Source: Carallia brachiata
Taxonomy: Eukaryota > Streptophyta > Magnoliopsida > Malpighiales > Rhizophoraceae
Direction: 5' to 3'
Length of the DNA: 64,000 bases
Assembly (NCBI GenBank): GCA_021464245.1
Contig: JADCRB010000067.1
Coordinates: 2,759,908 to 2,823,907 of the forward strand
Position numbers and translations under genes: made by a program. Within the stretch, counting starts at the first letter, position 1. The number at the start of each line of letters is the position of its first letter. The notes under the pieces are model-generated. The model saw nothing but the letters and a program-made list of their open reading frames with translations, had not been told where the DNA came from and did not search any database. Shown here one piece after another: positions 49,501-61,865 of this stretch.

Positions 49501-51068
49501 CAGTATGCAAAAGGTTAGTCAATAATGTAAGATGCTCAGGAAAAACTCATCAACAGTATGTTATTGCAATATCATTCTCTCAAATAGTAATGTTTCTCTG
49601 GCAGAAATTGAAGACGATATAGCAATCAGATGTAAAGGCAGTCAACATCCAAAATGCATTTATTATCAACTCTCTTCAGATTATATACCTGTTAAAACCA
49701 ACATAAACATGTCCAAATGTTCCTCTACCAAGTAGCTTTCCCTTTTTCCAGCGTGACCCAGGGCTCGTTGGATTTTCTGACTTCCCAGGACTTCGTGGCA
49801 AAGAGGGAGATGCTGCTGCTGAGTTTGAATGAGAAAAGGGGGATGAATTAGAGATTGTAACAGGAGGAAGAGGCAACCGGTGGCTTTGATGCTTCCCATC
49901 TTCGGGCCAGCTTGTCTGTGAGTCATTTGCTGCTCTAGGATGAATAGGAGTAACAGCACCACTTTGAACTCTAGAACTGGGCCCAGGACTGGTCATTCTA
50001 GGACTAGGTATCGGAGAACATTCAGGGCTACACCTGCTTTGTTGCCAGAATGGTTGTCCTGACATATCTCCTCCCATCGAATTATGGCCAGAGTTGTAAC
50101 CTGAAGCAGGACTGGAGCACTGGCCAGATCCTAATAAACTGACATCAGAATGTGGCTTCCCCACCCAGAAACAAGAGCTTATATCTGTGCCAAATGCTCT
50201 CACTGGACTTCTAGAAGGACTCGACATGGAGCTATCTGGAGTGCTGCAGAAAGCACCCTGATGTGGAACCTGTAGATTTGGCACATGAGTGCTTAGAGGT
50301 CTCTGTTTAGGTGATGCAGGGGAAGTATGATTTCCCAAAGTCAGGGTGGCCGTTTTTTTCCCATCTTTTGGGCTTAGTTGGGTGATGGCACAAGTATGAT
50401 CCTTGAACATTGAACTTCAGGTAAAAATAAGATAGATTTCATCAGGGATAGGTTAAAAGATTGGTAGCAGACACCAACAAACTATGCACTAAATTGTATT
50501 ATATGCGGGCTCACCTGGAAGGACTGCTTGAAGTAGTTCTAGTCCCATGGTCATAATAAGTTGCCTGTGGACTATGAAGATTTGAATCAGCAGGATCATC
50601 ACTATCAATGGAACCATCACTGGAAACTGAAGCAGTTACACAGTCCACGTCCAAATCTGTTGGATTTGGCCGACCACGAATGCATCCCGGTTTTGGAATA
50701 GGCAAATACAGCAATGACTTTGAATTCTTCGCTGACCTTAACTTAATTGGCATACCAATTAGAGGGTCTGTTTGCACAATACCTGGAGCAGGCATGCCTG
50801 GAAGGGGAAGCGGTTGGGCATGGGGCCTCTCGGAAAAGCTTTGACATCTAGAAACAAGTTTGGAAGGAGATGGAGATCTAGATTCTGCTTGAGATAGAGA
50901 TCCCTTCTCTGAGATTGTGTCACTGCATTGTCTGCGAGACGCACCTGATCTACTGTTTATTTTTCCTGCAGATGGATTCCTAAGCTTTCGATGCAGTGTG
51001 TCTACGAAACTTTCTTTGCTTGCTTTTTTTTTCACTCTTTTGGATGATGACTTCCACCATGAAGGCAT
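46514..51068 (-). CDS. YDA: MAP kinase kinase kinase of the YODA (MAPKKK4) type
   Basis: Ser/Thr kinase at the head of the YDA-MKK4/5-MPK3/6 cascade, which in Arabidopsis controls stomatal and embryo patterning. Eleven exons on the minus strand: 50515-51068, 49689-50414, 49331-49418, 49148-49210, 48701-48861, 48531-48606, 48224-48283, 48027-48134, 47702-47941, 47155-47246, 46514-47030; 894 residues, close to the Arabidopsis protein. The long Ser/Pro-rich N-terminal regulatory region (1 to ~405) keeps family blocks such as [36 protein letters not shown] and [20 protein letters not shown]. The kinase domain (~406-668) has the Gly loop GRGTFGHV, Lys in CAMKEV (~436), [17 protein letters not shown] and WMAPE. 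The C-terminal tail has [20 protein letters not shown]. The start [11 protein letters not shown] matches the family N terminus. Confidence 0.95.
47131..47150. repeat. (GA)n tract next to a YODA donor site
   Basis: (GA)n run on the plus strand inside the last intron of the YODA gene, starting about five bases beyond the donor at 47154. It reads as a CT tract in the transcript. Confidence 0.8.
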
Positions 51069-51632
51069 GTTTCTGATCTTTAGTACTCACCAAAACGAAG
51101 GACTAGTTCTCTCAGTTAGCTATTCCATCTCAACTTTCAAAAACTAGTTTCTAATGTCTCCATTTCGATTGTCAAGCACATGACCAACTCAAGCAGCTTT
51201 AGACCAGTAACAGGTTCAACGTCCTACCTCAATAATGAAGTTCATCACTCAAGAAGTTTCAGTGAAAGACTACCATGCTAGATTTCCAGGAATAATTGGG
51301 ATGAGATCACAATTTTATTATGGACAGCGAAACCTGCAAAGACAAATAAATCTCTGTTATTTTGAAGTCCCTGAAGTTTTACACGAACACGTGCTTATGT
51401 GCATTTGTCAACCCGTAATTTGTACTACCATCAGACTGTACATAACTCCACCTGCTCCAGAAGAGGGTATACACAATCTACTTATTTCCATGGTTCCAGA
51501 AGATGAAAGATCATCTGGTTTATTAGGTTTACCAAATAGCCATTAAATTGACTGAAGCTCCAAAGTCCCGGGCGTCAATTTCTAAATCTAAATTTTTTTT
51601 TAAACCCCATTTGACTTCAAAGACATAGTCAT

Positions 51633-51663
<31 letters not shown>

Positions 51664-52350
51664 ACTTTCGTGGGCCATCCAAATCACGCTTTCTCAAGAC
51701 TTCAACTCCATGCAAATATCAACTTAAGTAGCTGATATGATCTTAAATTTCTTTAATCCCCCGTAAAACGACCGGAGAATCCAGAGTCTATGATCTTAAA
51801 TTAAAATAAAATAAAATAAAAAAAGCGACTTCCGCTACAACAACAACAAAAGAACAAACAAGTGGCTTCATTCACTTGCAGTTTCCCATCTCCTCTTCCT
51901 TTCCCTAATTAATAATTATCTCGCGAGCCAAACAAACTACGACGATCTCCCATACTTAAAAAATAAAAAAATAAAAAAAAAACATAAAAGCCACCCAGCA
52001 GATCTACACGTAGATTGCGAACTCCGAAATTAATTACCTCGCAATGACAAAACAAAAACTACGTACGAGAAAAACACTTCTTAACTTACTTGAACCTTGG
52101 AAGCTACGCCAGAACAGTAATTTAATCAGGCCCAAATCGATGGACTGAATTTCGGACTATCTTTCAAAGTTGGTTCGTGAAATATCACGTTAGGCGCTTC
52201 CAGTCTTAGAACTGAACAAGGAAAGGGGAAGAGAAGGATTTTTCTTCTTCTTTTCTTCTATTTTTTACTCCTTTGAAATGAGAGCTCGTCAGGAGATCGC
52301 GCAGGCGGAGGAGGAGAGATAAAGCAACACGTAGAGAGAGACAGTATGTC
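51069..52350 (-). promoter_or_regulatory. YODA 5' leader and promoter region
   Basis: The region upstream of the YODA ATG holds a (CA)n microsatellite (about 51633-51661). About 1.1-1.3 kb upstream is a stretch reading GAAGAAGAAAAATCC on the minus strand with GA-rich sequence, typical of a plant leader. A long, probably spliced 5' UTR is likely, as in other MAPKKK genes. Exact borders cannot be fixed. Confidence 0.4.
51633..51661. repeat. (CA)n microsatellite
   Basis: About 14 CA units in the YODA leader region. Confidence 0.9.
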
Positions 52351-52439
52351 TGGGCTCAGACATGAATATTGTATGCATGTTATGTTCCATATTTTAGAAT
52401 AATTCTTTAACAGTTTTGATACATATTAGTAAAAAAAAG

Positions 52440-52935
52440 TACGCGTGAGATAGGCGTATATAACAAACAAATTATTATGTTATTAATCTAAAGATTAATA
52501 TTAAAAAAATAATATTTTTTTTATTTTTTTATAAATTTAGTATTTTTAAAAAAAATTATAAATTTATCATAATTTTAATTATTTTTCAAACAAATCTAAT
52601 ATATTGTCAGTTAAAAATAATTGAATATCTCAATATACATATATTCACATATAGTATTTAAGAGTTTTAAACTGTATTAAATTTAAATATAGACGTGTTA
52701 TATGTGTATACTAAGAAATTCAGTTATTTTTAACTAATTATTTTTTATTAATTATGTGCTAAATTTGTTAAAAAATAATTAAATTATACTAAATTTATAA
52801 ATTTTTAAATTATATTAGATTTGTTAGAAAATAATTAAACTGTCTTAAATTTATAAATTTTTAAAAACTGTGTTATATTTGTTAAAAACGTAAAAATAGT
52901 CCTTCTTTTTAAATTAACCTTTAATCTGATTGTTA
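52440..52935. mobile_element. AT-rich foldback (long inverted repeat) element
   Basis: Left-arm landmarks (CAAATCTAATATATTGTCAG, TTAAAAATAATTGAATATCTC) recur in inverted form in the right arm as ACAAATCTAATATAATTTAA and TTAAAAATAACTGAATTTCTT. Arms of about 200 bases flank a short centre. The right arm also has an internal tandem repeat of about 65 bases (around 52760-52890). There is no coding content. Confidence 0.6.
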
Positions 52936-54029
52936 TGTATATGTTCGGCTTTTACTTTTACTTGTGTCAATTTTTTAAAAACAAAACTCAGAAGATTTAA
53001 AACTGTAAAAATTAAACTCCCGTTAAAAAAGGAAATTTAAATTTTATTAAAAAGGTAATATTGGCTTTCCGGCTTTTCGTTTATATTTTCCCCTCGCCTG
53101 GTAACGTTTTGCTGGCTGCCTAATTGTAGTTCCGATAATCAGAGATTAATCTCACTTTCTTTACATGGTGAATGAATGAATAAACAACTAAAAAAAAATC
53201 ACCTTCAATATTTCATTAATCTTTCTCAACTAAAAAATTTTTAGTTTTCCTCATTATCGTTATCCTTTTTTAAGTACAAGAAAAAACTAAAATTTTCTCT
53301 CATCTACTTTCCTCTCCTTCTACTTTTTAATTCAAACATAAGGTTAGCATTAAAGTGTCTAATTAATTATTATAATAAGAATTGTTATAGTATACAACGC
53401 TAAATTTTGTCACGACGCCTACAATCCGGAGTAAGAAAGAAATTGTGGTTTTACTTCCAGAGCTTGTTAATTATAATTTTAAGGTGTTGTTTCTATTAGT
53501 TCACAGGGTGTTTTGTTGTTATTAGTAGAGGGAGAACACTGTTACTGACTTTGTTCTATCGTTTTTTGGTGAATTATTCATCGTTTCTCATGCATGTGTA
53601 AGTGGAAGGTGAAAGATTCTTGTTTGAAGTATCCAGAAAAGCTTCAAGCCCCCCAAGAAAGTACTCAAATAGACTCGTGGCCTATCTTTATGCTGACACG
53701 GTAAATTAGGCATGAATTCAAAAGGTTCTGTGTTGACATCAGTGAAATGGTGATTAAGCATGATATAAACAAGTTTAAACTAAAAAATTATGAAAGTATA
53801 AAGCAAGACCTAACTACATATCAACACAATTAAAAAGTACAGGTTGGACAATCCTACCAACGGTCCATATACCTTTTTTTTTTTTTTTTCAATTTAAAAA
53901 ATCTTTCGCAAACTCATATCAATCAGTGTGCAGCACTGGTACCAAAATTTTCCGTATAACAGATTTTGCTCACATCACTTGACACCGGCATTCGATTTCT
54001 TCAATTATTATACTTTATATCTGCTCATA

Positions 54030-54352
54030 TGATTCAGTGATTTCTTCAACGCTTTGTCGGCGTTGAAGCTCACACTGACGGTGGTTGGTGCCGTTCTGTT
54101 TTAGTTAGAGACAATTGTAGAGCAAGGTGTTCCTGTGACTGGCCTATGGGCCGATCAGTTTCTGAGCTTTGGGCCCGAATTATAGAAAGTCTGGTTGTAT
54201 CATGATTCTGATTTCTTTTATTGAGCCTTTAGGATGGATTTAAATTGTATAGGATTTGTATGTAAAGATTTTTTTTTGGCCTTATCTATGTATTCCTTTA
54301 CTAGAAGTAATGAATAGTTTTAACCCAAAAAAAAAAAGAAGTAATGAATAGT
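54030..54352 (+). mobile_element. LINE-like 3' end with A-tract and short direct repeats
   Basis: The text ends TGAATAGTTTTAACCC followed by A11 (54327-54337), the usual look of a plant non-LTR 3' tail. The 15-mer GAAGTAATGAATAGT lies both before the tail (54304-54318) and right after it (54338-54352). Upstream sequence is of mixed composition with no clear domain. It could be a truncated LINE or only a very short poly(A) insertion. Confidence 0.4.
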
Positions 54353-54825
54353 ATTTCCTCTTGTTCAAGAAAAAAAAATATCTGCTCACATATTATTATT
54401 ATAATAGGAGAATTATTTACTAATATTATAAATGGAAATCTTTGATCTTTTATCTTGTAATGACTTGAAATTGAATAGTTAATTTTTATTTTTATTTTCA
54501 TTTTTTAGTTCGCGGCTTTATATCGTCTTTTATTCCTTCAACTTCAGCACAGTAACTTTTCATCTTTTCTTTTTGGGGTTCATTGTAATGACAATTAAGT
54601 TGTATACTCTGCAACAAGAACCAATCAAATTTAAGATTTTTAACCTGAAAGTGAAAGTTCTTGTTCTTAAATTGAGTTGTGTACCCCTCAAGACAGCGGT
54701 CGTAATAATTTGACTACGATAATAAATGGAGTTGAAAGAAATATATTTTTTTTATCCTGAGTTGAAAGAAAACTTCAATAACAGTGACGTCTATTTGGCT
54801 GCAAACGGACTTAAGGTGAGATTTT

Positions 54826-55095
54826 GGGCCCAGAAACGATGAATTGGCTCAGAGCCATCCATAAAACTCAACACCCATTGGGCGTTTTGAGGAAGCTGGC
54901 CCAATTCTGTTGCACTTCAACATTAGCAATATGATAAAGATGAAGGGCCCAATAGCCAATTGAAGATAACAACTCTTATAAGCTAGCCCAAATAGATGGA
55001 GACGTTGAAAATTGGGCCTGTACATTTGACAAGAGCTTTTGCTAAACTTGCCTGCAATGAATTAATCATGGCCAAGGCAGAAAAAGCTTCACGGC
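54826..55095. promoter_or_regulatory. Cluster of site II-type (TGGGCC/GGCCCA) motifs
   Basis: Within 270 bases the core GGGCC/GGCCC occurs repeatedly (TTGGGCCCAG near 54826, CTGGCCCAATT near 54898, AGGGCCCAAT near 54946, TTGGGCCTG near 55012, CGGCCCAAA near 55093), along with AGCCCAAAT. Such clusters usually mark promoters of active genes, but no gene starts here. Confidence 0.4.
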
Positions 55096-55439
55096 CCAAA
55101 ATTATTTTTCGTCCTTTATTACATCTATTTTCTCTTCAAAAATCAAAATATATTAAATTGTGGTTTTTTTTAGGACCAAAAAGAAAAAATGAGTGAAAAA
55201 ATGATATATGAAATATTTATAGAGTAACAATACAAATGAATTTAACCTCTTAAAAACAATGATTTTTTTTTCAAAACTAAATTATAAATATATTTAGTGT
55301 TATTTTAAATTAACTTAATATTACGCTAAACCTTAATTTAAAAAAAAATTAGCTAAAATAGAACTTTTTATTTCATATGGTTATAACATGATTATTTTCT
55401 ATAATCTCTTAATTTTTCTCATATATTTTTTAACAAGGG

Positions 55440-56150
55440 TATACACCTCCTGTAGCAAGAAAATTCTTTAGCCCAAAACATTAGACAGTGCTGTGAAGAT
55501 CATCTTTCAAGTGTCAAGCCAACGGCCCTTACTAAAAAGGGTGGGACGGAGCTCCGAATTTAAGATCGTTCAAGAAAGATAGTTGTATACTTGTATCCAA
55601 GTGGTGATAGCGATCCGACCGCTGTTTTGCGGGTACCTCTGTTGCTAGTTGTAAATTTGTGAGGAAAATAATACTGATAAGAAATACATTTGTTGGTTGG
55701 GGACGTATAATATTTCAATTTTCGGGATCCCCAGATTGTGAACCAGAGCTCAGTTTTGTTGGTGGCAAGCTGCCTCTCTTTTCTGTCGGTCCCTTTGAAT
55801 GGAAAAGTTGTCAAGAAAGAGACCTGACGCTTGGCCATTACCAAACAAACGTAATTTTGCTTATCCTTAGCCAGCATGGCAGGGGCTGGCATGGGATTGG
55901 ATCTGTCCCTAAATGCAGCATATGGCATACGAGCCTTTAAATAGATGTCCACTAATCAACCCCGGATCAGCCTTGTTTCCCCAAAAGTACCACTTTCCAG
56001 CTATTATGAAAAGGGCAGAAGAAACAATAATACTGATAGAGCCTGGATCGGAATGGGAGGAAACGGGTGGACTGTTGAGATTAGTAGGAGAGGGTATGGA
56101 TCGTGACATGCAAAACAGATGAAATCAAGGGAGTGTTGGGGTTACGCGGT
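55440..56150. other. Block of distinct, more balanced base composition
   Basis: About 700 bases, clearly less AT-rich than both flanks, with overlapping open frames on both strands (for example a 130-codon minus-strand frame at 55560-55952) but no recognised protein. The texture recalls organelle DNA moved to the nucleus, or the remains of a larger element. The origin is not shown. Confidence 0.3.
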
Positions 56151-57166
56151 AATAGAACACTTTTTGAATATAGAATCTATCAATGAGGTGTTTGCCTTGA
56201 GAATAATGACTTTAAGATATAGATAAAAGGTACGATGAGTTCCTATTAGTTCAGAAATTGTTTAAATGAAGAAATTTATCATACTTGTGTCTCATATCTA
56301 ACATGTTAGTATAAATGAATCTTTGTAGAATTGGGTTCGTATTTCTGATGGATAAATAGGAAGATTTTAAAAAACGTATTTTATTTAATTTTGTAATTCG
56401 ACCTAAAATATTATGTTAATATTATTTTTGTCAAATATTGGGATGCCTTTCGGGCTATTGTCGTGTTCAGCTTAAGATATCTTTCTTCAACAGCCTTTCC
56501 ACTAAAAGATTACACATTCTTCTACTAGATGTTGACCCCCACAATGGAAACAGTGCACGAAAAACCAACGGGCTAGCTTGTGAATGTTTGAATCAAAGTT
56601 AAATCAATATGACGAGGGAAAATACATGAGCAGCAAATTGAGCTGTTTGAAAGAACCCGTCTGTACTCAATAAGAATTCATCAAGGTGTTGAATCGAAGC
56701 GGGCCTAAAGACAACGCGAATTATGCAAAACCCGAGACGACAACAAAATTCGCATTTAGTGGCATGCAAGCTTTTGTTGAAGTATAATAAATTCGTTCAT
56801 ATTACACATGATGAGGGGAAAAGAAAATAGGAAAACAATGCCTGTATATGCAAGTGCTATTTTTCTGTGACATAAAGAGGGAAATGAAAACGAAGAAAAG
56901 AATAATAATGTATCAGTCCCAGATAATGCTCCCTAAAAGCTATTTCCTCTTTGCATTCATATTTTGGTTCAAACCAAACGAATAGTCCCTTCTTTTTGCC
57001 AGCGCAATCTATCTTCCATCGGTGTTTTGATCCGAGATTCAGACGACTGTATCTTTCTAAATGAATTGCCTTCAGACTTGCATCTGACAGATCAATCGTT
57101 CAGTGCTACAATCACTTTCAACAGTATGGAAGGGAGGTCATGCCGCATAGTTTCAAACTTTCAATG

Positions 57167-59923
57167 TCAGCTGACCTCTGGTTGTAGCATTGGGAAGAAA
57201 GTCCAGTTGCTCTCTGGCCTAGCTTCCTTTCCAGCAATTGCTTCATTAGCCCACCACTCAGAGCTAATAGTGCGCTTGTCAGGAACATCCCCTTTTGTGT
57301 TGTCAAAGTTAAACTCTTTGATTGACCCAAGAGTGATGGAACGATGCTTTCTATAGCATTGCTCTTCTTCGGTTTCTTCAGAACGTTTCTCAGAAATTTC
57401 ATTGGAAGTTTCCCCAATACGCAAACAATTTCCACTGTTCAGTTGCATCCTGTCACTTTCTGTTAGGTTTTCTGCCCCCGTGTTCTGCGGGTATTCTAAG
57501 AAAGTTCTGCTAGATGCTCCTGACTTGATTTCAAGACAACGTGCAACTTCTTCACCGCTCAACTCAAATGAGACCCTGTGATAAACTACTGGGTCACCAT
57601 TTTTCATTCCGTTCTCGGAATTGGCCTGACATGCAACCTCAGAAATAGGGGTCTCCAAAAGTACCCCACAATCAGGGGTCAAGCATCCTGAGCCCAGTCT
57701 CGAACGCAGCCCCACACCATCAGGAGTTACGGATCCAGAACCAAGCCTTGAGCCTAGCCCAACACCATCTGGAGTCACAGATCCAGAACCAAGCCGTGAA
57801 CCCAGCCCAATACCATCTGGTGTCACAGAACCAGAACCCAATCTGGAACCCCATTTACGAGCTGTAAAATGTTCGAAGCGCAAGAACTTTGGCGCTTCTC
57901 CCATGCGGATGTCGAGAATAGGATTTCGATCAGGGAAAGGAGAAGAGGTTCCTGAATTTGACACTGCTGAGCCTGGTGAGATGAGCTGACCCCCTGGGCT
58001 TCCTGGGTAGAGCTGATAGGACTGGAATTCACTGGGGGACAATGCAAGCTTTTGACCGGTCCCACTATTTCTTCTAGCACGTTCCAGAGAAGATGTTAGG
58101 AGTTGAGCAAATGGCACCTCAGGTGATGAAGGTGTAGTGAATTGAACAGATTCTGGAGGAGGGGTGAAGGAAGCAGTGGACGGTTCGGTGGTGAAGGCAG
58201 AAAAAGCAGGTGGTGTGACCAGCTGCGTTTCATGTGCATAAGGGCCTGTGGCAAAAATTGAAGCAGGTCCACTAGGGGAGAAAGAATTCACAGAAAGTGA
58301 GGTCAGAGACACCAATCCTGCAGGGGATTGAGTGGCAGAAGGGGGATCAGATTGGAGGAATGAAGCAGGAGAAGAGGGAGGGGCGATAAACGGAAGTACA
58401 ATGGAAGTGGATCGAGCTTGATTTTCAGTGACAGGGATCACAGCCCCTGGTGCCTCTGGTTCAGAAATAAGCACAGCATGACCAATTCGCTTGCTAGTTT
58501 TATGGTATCCAAAACACCAGTAAAGACTCCAGCAGCCTCCCCATCTTTTTTTCTGTGACAGAATAAACAAGAAAGAAGATTGTAAACAACCGCTTTCAAA
58601 AGTATTAGTTTTCTCTTCATATTTTCCAATATATTTCATAGAATAGAGAGGAGGCAATCAACGCAGAATTACGACAACAACAACAACATCAAAGCTTTAA
58701 TCCCATGTTTTTCTATATCTTTATTTTTCCTGTTAATTATAAGGCAAAAGCAATTGAAACTCCCACTGCCCCAGCACTCACGGACATGGACACACCCATC
58801 TGGTATAAGCCATGTAGCCTTAGGCAACTAAACTAGAACTGTGACACTATGTAGCAACTTCAAACCAGAGCCAATATAAAGATCGCTTAAAACGTTCTGG
58901 CAGTGACCCTGCTTGATTAATAGAACTTTGGCATTAGGTAGTGCTTCTAAGACACTGAAATCAAGCATCTTATATCCTCGATTGATTAATAGAGGGAAGG
59001 GGGAACTCGATAAAGCTGAGATGATGTTCTGGCTATCGGCTCTAATTTTGACCCTGCTGAAGTAGAAAATAGGCTAGAGTCGTCTCTTCACAGTACGTTA
59101 ATTCAACAGCCATTTGAATCGCTCTTTCCTCATTTATAACCCCCCTTTACTGTAAGAAGGATTCAAAAACAATTCTCTCTTTACAAGCGTGGCAAAAAGG
59201 TTTCTGATACAGTAATACAAACCAAAGATCCGATCTTAACAAAATTCAAATCTCTGACGTCTTCTTCGTTTGCTCCAATACCTATGACCAAATTTCTATA
59301 TGGACAGGGACATAGAGTTGACCAACAAATTTAGAGAAACAGAATCAGATCCACAAGACCCATCAACTTATTTTCCAACTAACTATATTTAACTTTCCAC
59401 CAAGGGAAAGAAAAAAATTAGAATCTAATGAAATTCACCCCCTAGAGACTAGAGCAAACTGAAATCTTTCACTATCTGAACAGTGATTCTTAGATTACAT
59501 AATAACTCAAAACCAAACTCAAGAGTCAAGCTCAGATTCCAAACATAATCAAAGCAAATAGACCAAGCTCAGATTCCACTTTCCCTTCTTTTCCAGCACT
59601 TTCTCTGCTTCCAAACAGAGTTTAAAAGGAAAAAACATCAAAACATCGAACCATACGTTAATATTCTGTTTTTTTTTTTTTTTTCCCTTATCCATCGGTA
59701 GCCTGAGGAAACAGACAAAAAGGCTGCGGTGTTTGTAAGAAACGCAACAAAACTAAGACAACAGACCAGCTAAAGCAATACAACATGTATGCATATGTAT
59801 GTTAAGGTGAGCTAGTTTGTATGTGATTACCGGAACTGTGGGAGGCTGGACACGAGACCCGGCGGAGACGATGGCGGAGGCAGCGGCGTTTATTGTCTCG
59901 ACGGTGTTGTTCAGGCTCGTCAT
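57167..59923 (-). CDS. Ser/Pro-rich plant protein (hydroxyproline-rich glycoprotein-like family), function unknown
   Basis: Two exons on the minus strand, 59831-59923 and 57167-58552, joined in phase 0; 492 residues. The N terminus MTSLNNTVETINAAASAIVS leads into KKRWGGCWSLYWCFGYHK, a conserved Trp/Cys-rich block at the exon 2 start. The rest is Ser/Pro/Thr-rich and low in order, with conserved patches such as VPFAQLLTSSLERARRNSG and YPGSPGGQLISPGSAVSNSG, and a C-terminal WTFFPMLQPEVS. There is no signal peptide, so the database name hydroxyproline-rich glycoprotein is probably misleading; a soluble intracellular protein is more likely. Four 16-residue repeats sit near the middle. The single intron is about 1.28 kb. 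Confidence 0.88.
57659..57850 (-). repeat. Four 48-base tandem repeats in the Ser/Pro-rich gene
   Basis: They encode 16-residue units of the form GSRLGSGSVTPDGIGL. The first three are nearly identical and the fourth is degenerate (RSRLGSGCLTPDCGVL). Serine-threonine-proline sites (SVTP) are the constant core, so these are possible proline-directed kinase sites. Confidence 0.9.
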
Positions 59924-60509
59924 CTTCGATTCGGAAGTATAATTACAATACGGTGCTCCGATAACATGTCAGGACTTACTGGCTTCGGTCCGCGGATGGA
60001 GAAAAAGGAGAGGTAGGCAGGTCAAAAACCGTGACTTATAACAAATCAATCAGCACAATATAATATAACATCTTTACAACTAAAAACAAAAAATATTAGA
60101 ATATAAGATCTACGGCTAAATTTTTATTAATATCCTCTCTAAAATTGAAAGTGTCAGAGATTGAATACCGATTAAAATAAAAAATTCATTGAACTTGAGA
60201 TGTGAAAAAACGCGCTCTCTCTCCTGCTCTCTCTCCAGTTTCCGTTACTTCTTGCGGTCCTTATCCTCGAGTTTCCATCCCCTTTGCAACTTAATTATCG
60301 CCACGTCACCACGCGAGGATATTGGGACCCACCGATTTGTGGTTTTAGTTTTTTTGGTTTTGGTGTTTGGTTGCTTACTGTTTGGACTGAAGTGTATAGA
60401 CCATCTGTTCTGTAGTAGCATTATTGACTTAAATTTATGATTTTTTAATTTTTCGGTTTTGGGGCTTTGCCATTCATTTCGAATATTTTTTCTATATTAG
60501 CATTTTGTA

Positions 60510-60745
60510 AACGGACAAAGTACATTGTCCCAACTTTTTTTTTGTCTGAGATTTATTAGAATTGTAATAAATTTTTAATGTTTTATAATTACAATTACAC
60601 TTTTTATAATAAAAAAGAAATACAATTTATTTTTTTCTTGCAGAAAAAATCACCATTATTGTAAAAAATTAAAAATTTGTTATCATTTGAGCAAAATTCT
60701 TGCAAAAAATTTTAGGTAACGTGACAATGCCCTTTGTAAATTGTA
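60510..60745. mobile_element. Small MITE-like element
   Basis: The left end GGACAAAGTACATTGTCC mirrors the right end, which on the minus strand reads TTACAAAGGGCATTGTCA. About 235 bases, AT-rich inside, non-coding. Boundaries are approximate. Confidence 0.5.
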
Positions 60746-61710
60746 TTATCAATGCAAACGTAGAAATTGTACTATGTTCCTTTTATTTAAATTGTTGGCT
60801 TATATCATAGTACTATGATAAAAATGATGTGGATATCACCAATCAAATTACAATTTAGAATATTAAATTATCTAAATTGAGTCGAACATATAAATTCTAT
60901 CTCTCATGTCAAAAAAAAAATCTAAATTCCATCTCTCGAACTCCTAGATTTACATAAATAAACGCTCCAATTCGACACCAAACAAGTTCAAGACAACTTA
61001 ATTTAGCTATTTCATTACACAAGGGGAATATTCGCATTATTAACACTTGATTGCTACTTTAGACCATGCATCATTAGTAGTATTTGAGGGCAATCAAGCA
61101 TAGAGGCACATATGCATTTAAAATGCACTAACAATTTAGCAAAGAACTCTTTAATCTTACAAAAACTTAAAGGGTTACTACAAACTCAAAGTAGGTGAAT
61201 TTCTCTTTTCTCATCTACTTCTTTCATTGATCTCCAATAGCTCAATATCGGAATGTTGACATGAACTACAACCTAACAAATAATACCTACTCTCTATTCT
61301 AACTGTTACAAGTTTATTAATAAAAGTAGTGATGTCCTATTGTAAAAATAAAAAATAAAATCAAGTATGTATTATTCATTTATAATTTTGTATTATATAA
61401 CAAGTAGGGTCTAATTAAGATGATAAAATAAATTTATGTAGTATAAAATTATAAAAAAAATAAATAAAAATAACAAAAACTTCTAAATTGTGTCTCACAA
61501 CGTTACGGTGGGCAGATTGGCGGAGAGAATGACGATACGAGGGACTGCCAGCTATTTCTTCTTTTTTTTTTTTTTTAATTTTTGGCCTTGCTTTTCATTT
61601 CCTGCCCTTTCTCGGAGTGATTTTTAGATTATGTATTTCTTGAAGATAGAAAAACAAACAACGACAATTTTAGGCGGCTTGAATTCTTGAATTGAAAGAC
61701 CTGTCAATGA

Positions 61711-61865
61711 CAATTAACACCACGCAAGAAAAATATTCCACAATGCCAATAATTGCCAGGTCTTTCAATTCGAGAATTGTTTGCCAGGTCTTTCAAGAAT
61801 TCTTGAATTGAAAGACCAGGTAATTATTGGCATTGGGGAATATTTTTCTAGCGTGGCGTTAATTT
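61711..61865. repeat. Long near-perfect hairpin, 68-base arms and ~19-base loop
   Basis: Arm 1 (61711-61778) and the reverse complement of arm 2 (61798-61865) differ at only about seven positions, sharing for instance AGAAAAATATTCC, AATGCCAATAATT and GGTCTTTCAATTC. The loop is 61779-61797. A third, direct copy of the inner arm end (AATTCTTGAATTGAAAGACC) lies at 61682-61701. A transcript would fold into a long stem, like a young MIR gene or a MITE. No clear target-site duplication was seen. Confidence 0.8.

Larger units (their letters stand above)
52351..57166. other. Spacer between YODA and the Ser/Pro-rich gene
   Basis: Holds a foldback element (52440-52935), a mixed region (53390-54030), a LINE-like 3' end (54030-54352), a run of GGCCCA-type motifs (54826-55095), AT-rich DNA (55150-55440) and a block of more even base composition (55440-56150). 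The last ~250 bases are the 3' UTR of the next gene. No intact gene was recognised. Confidence 0.6.
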
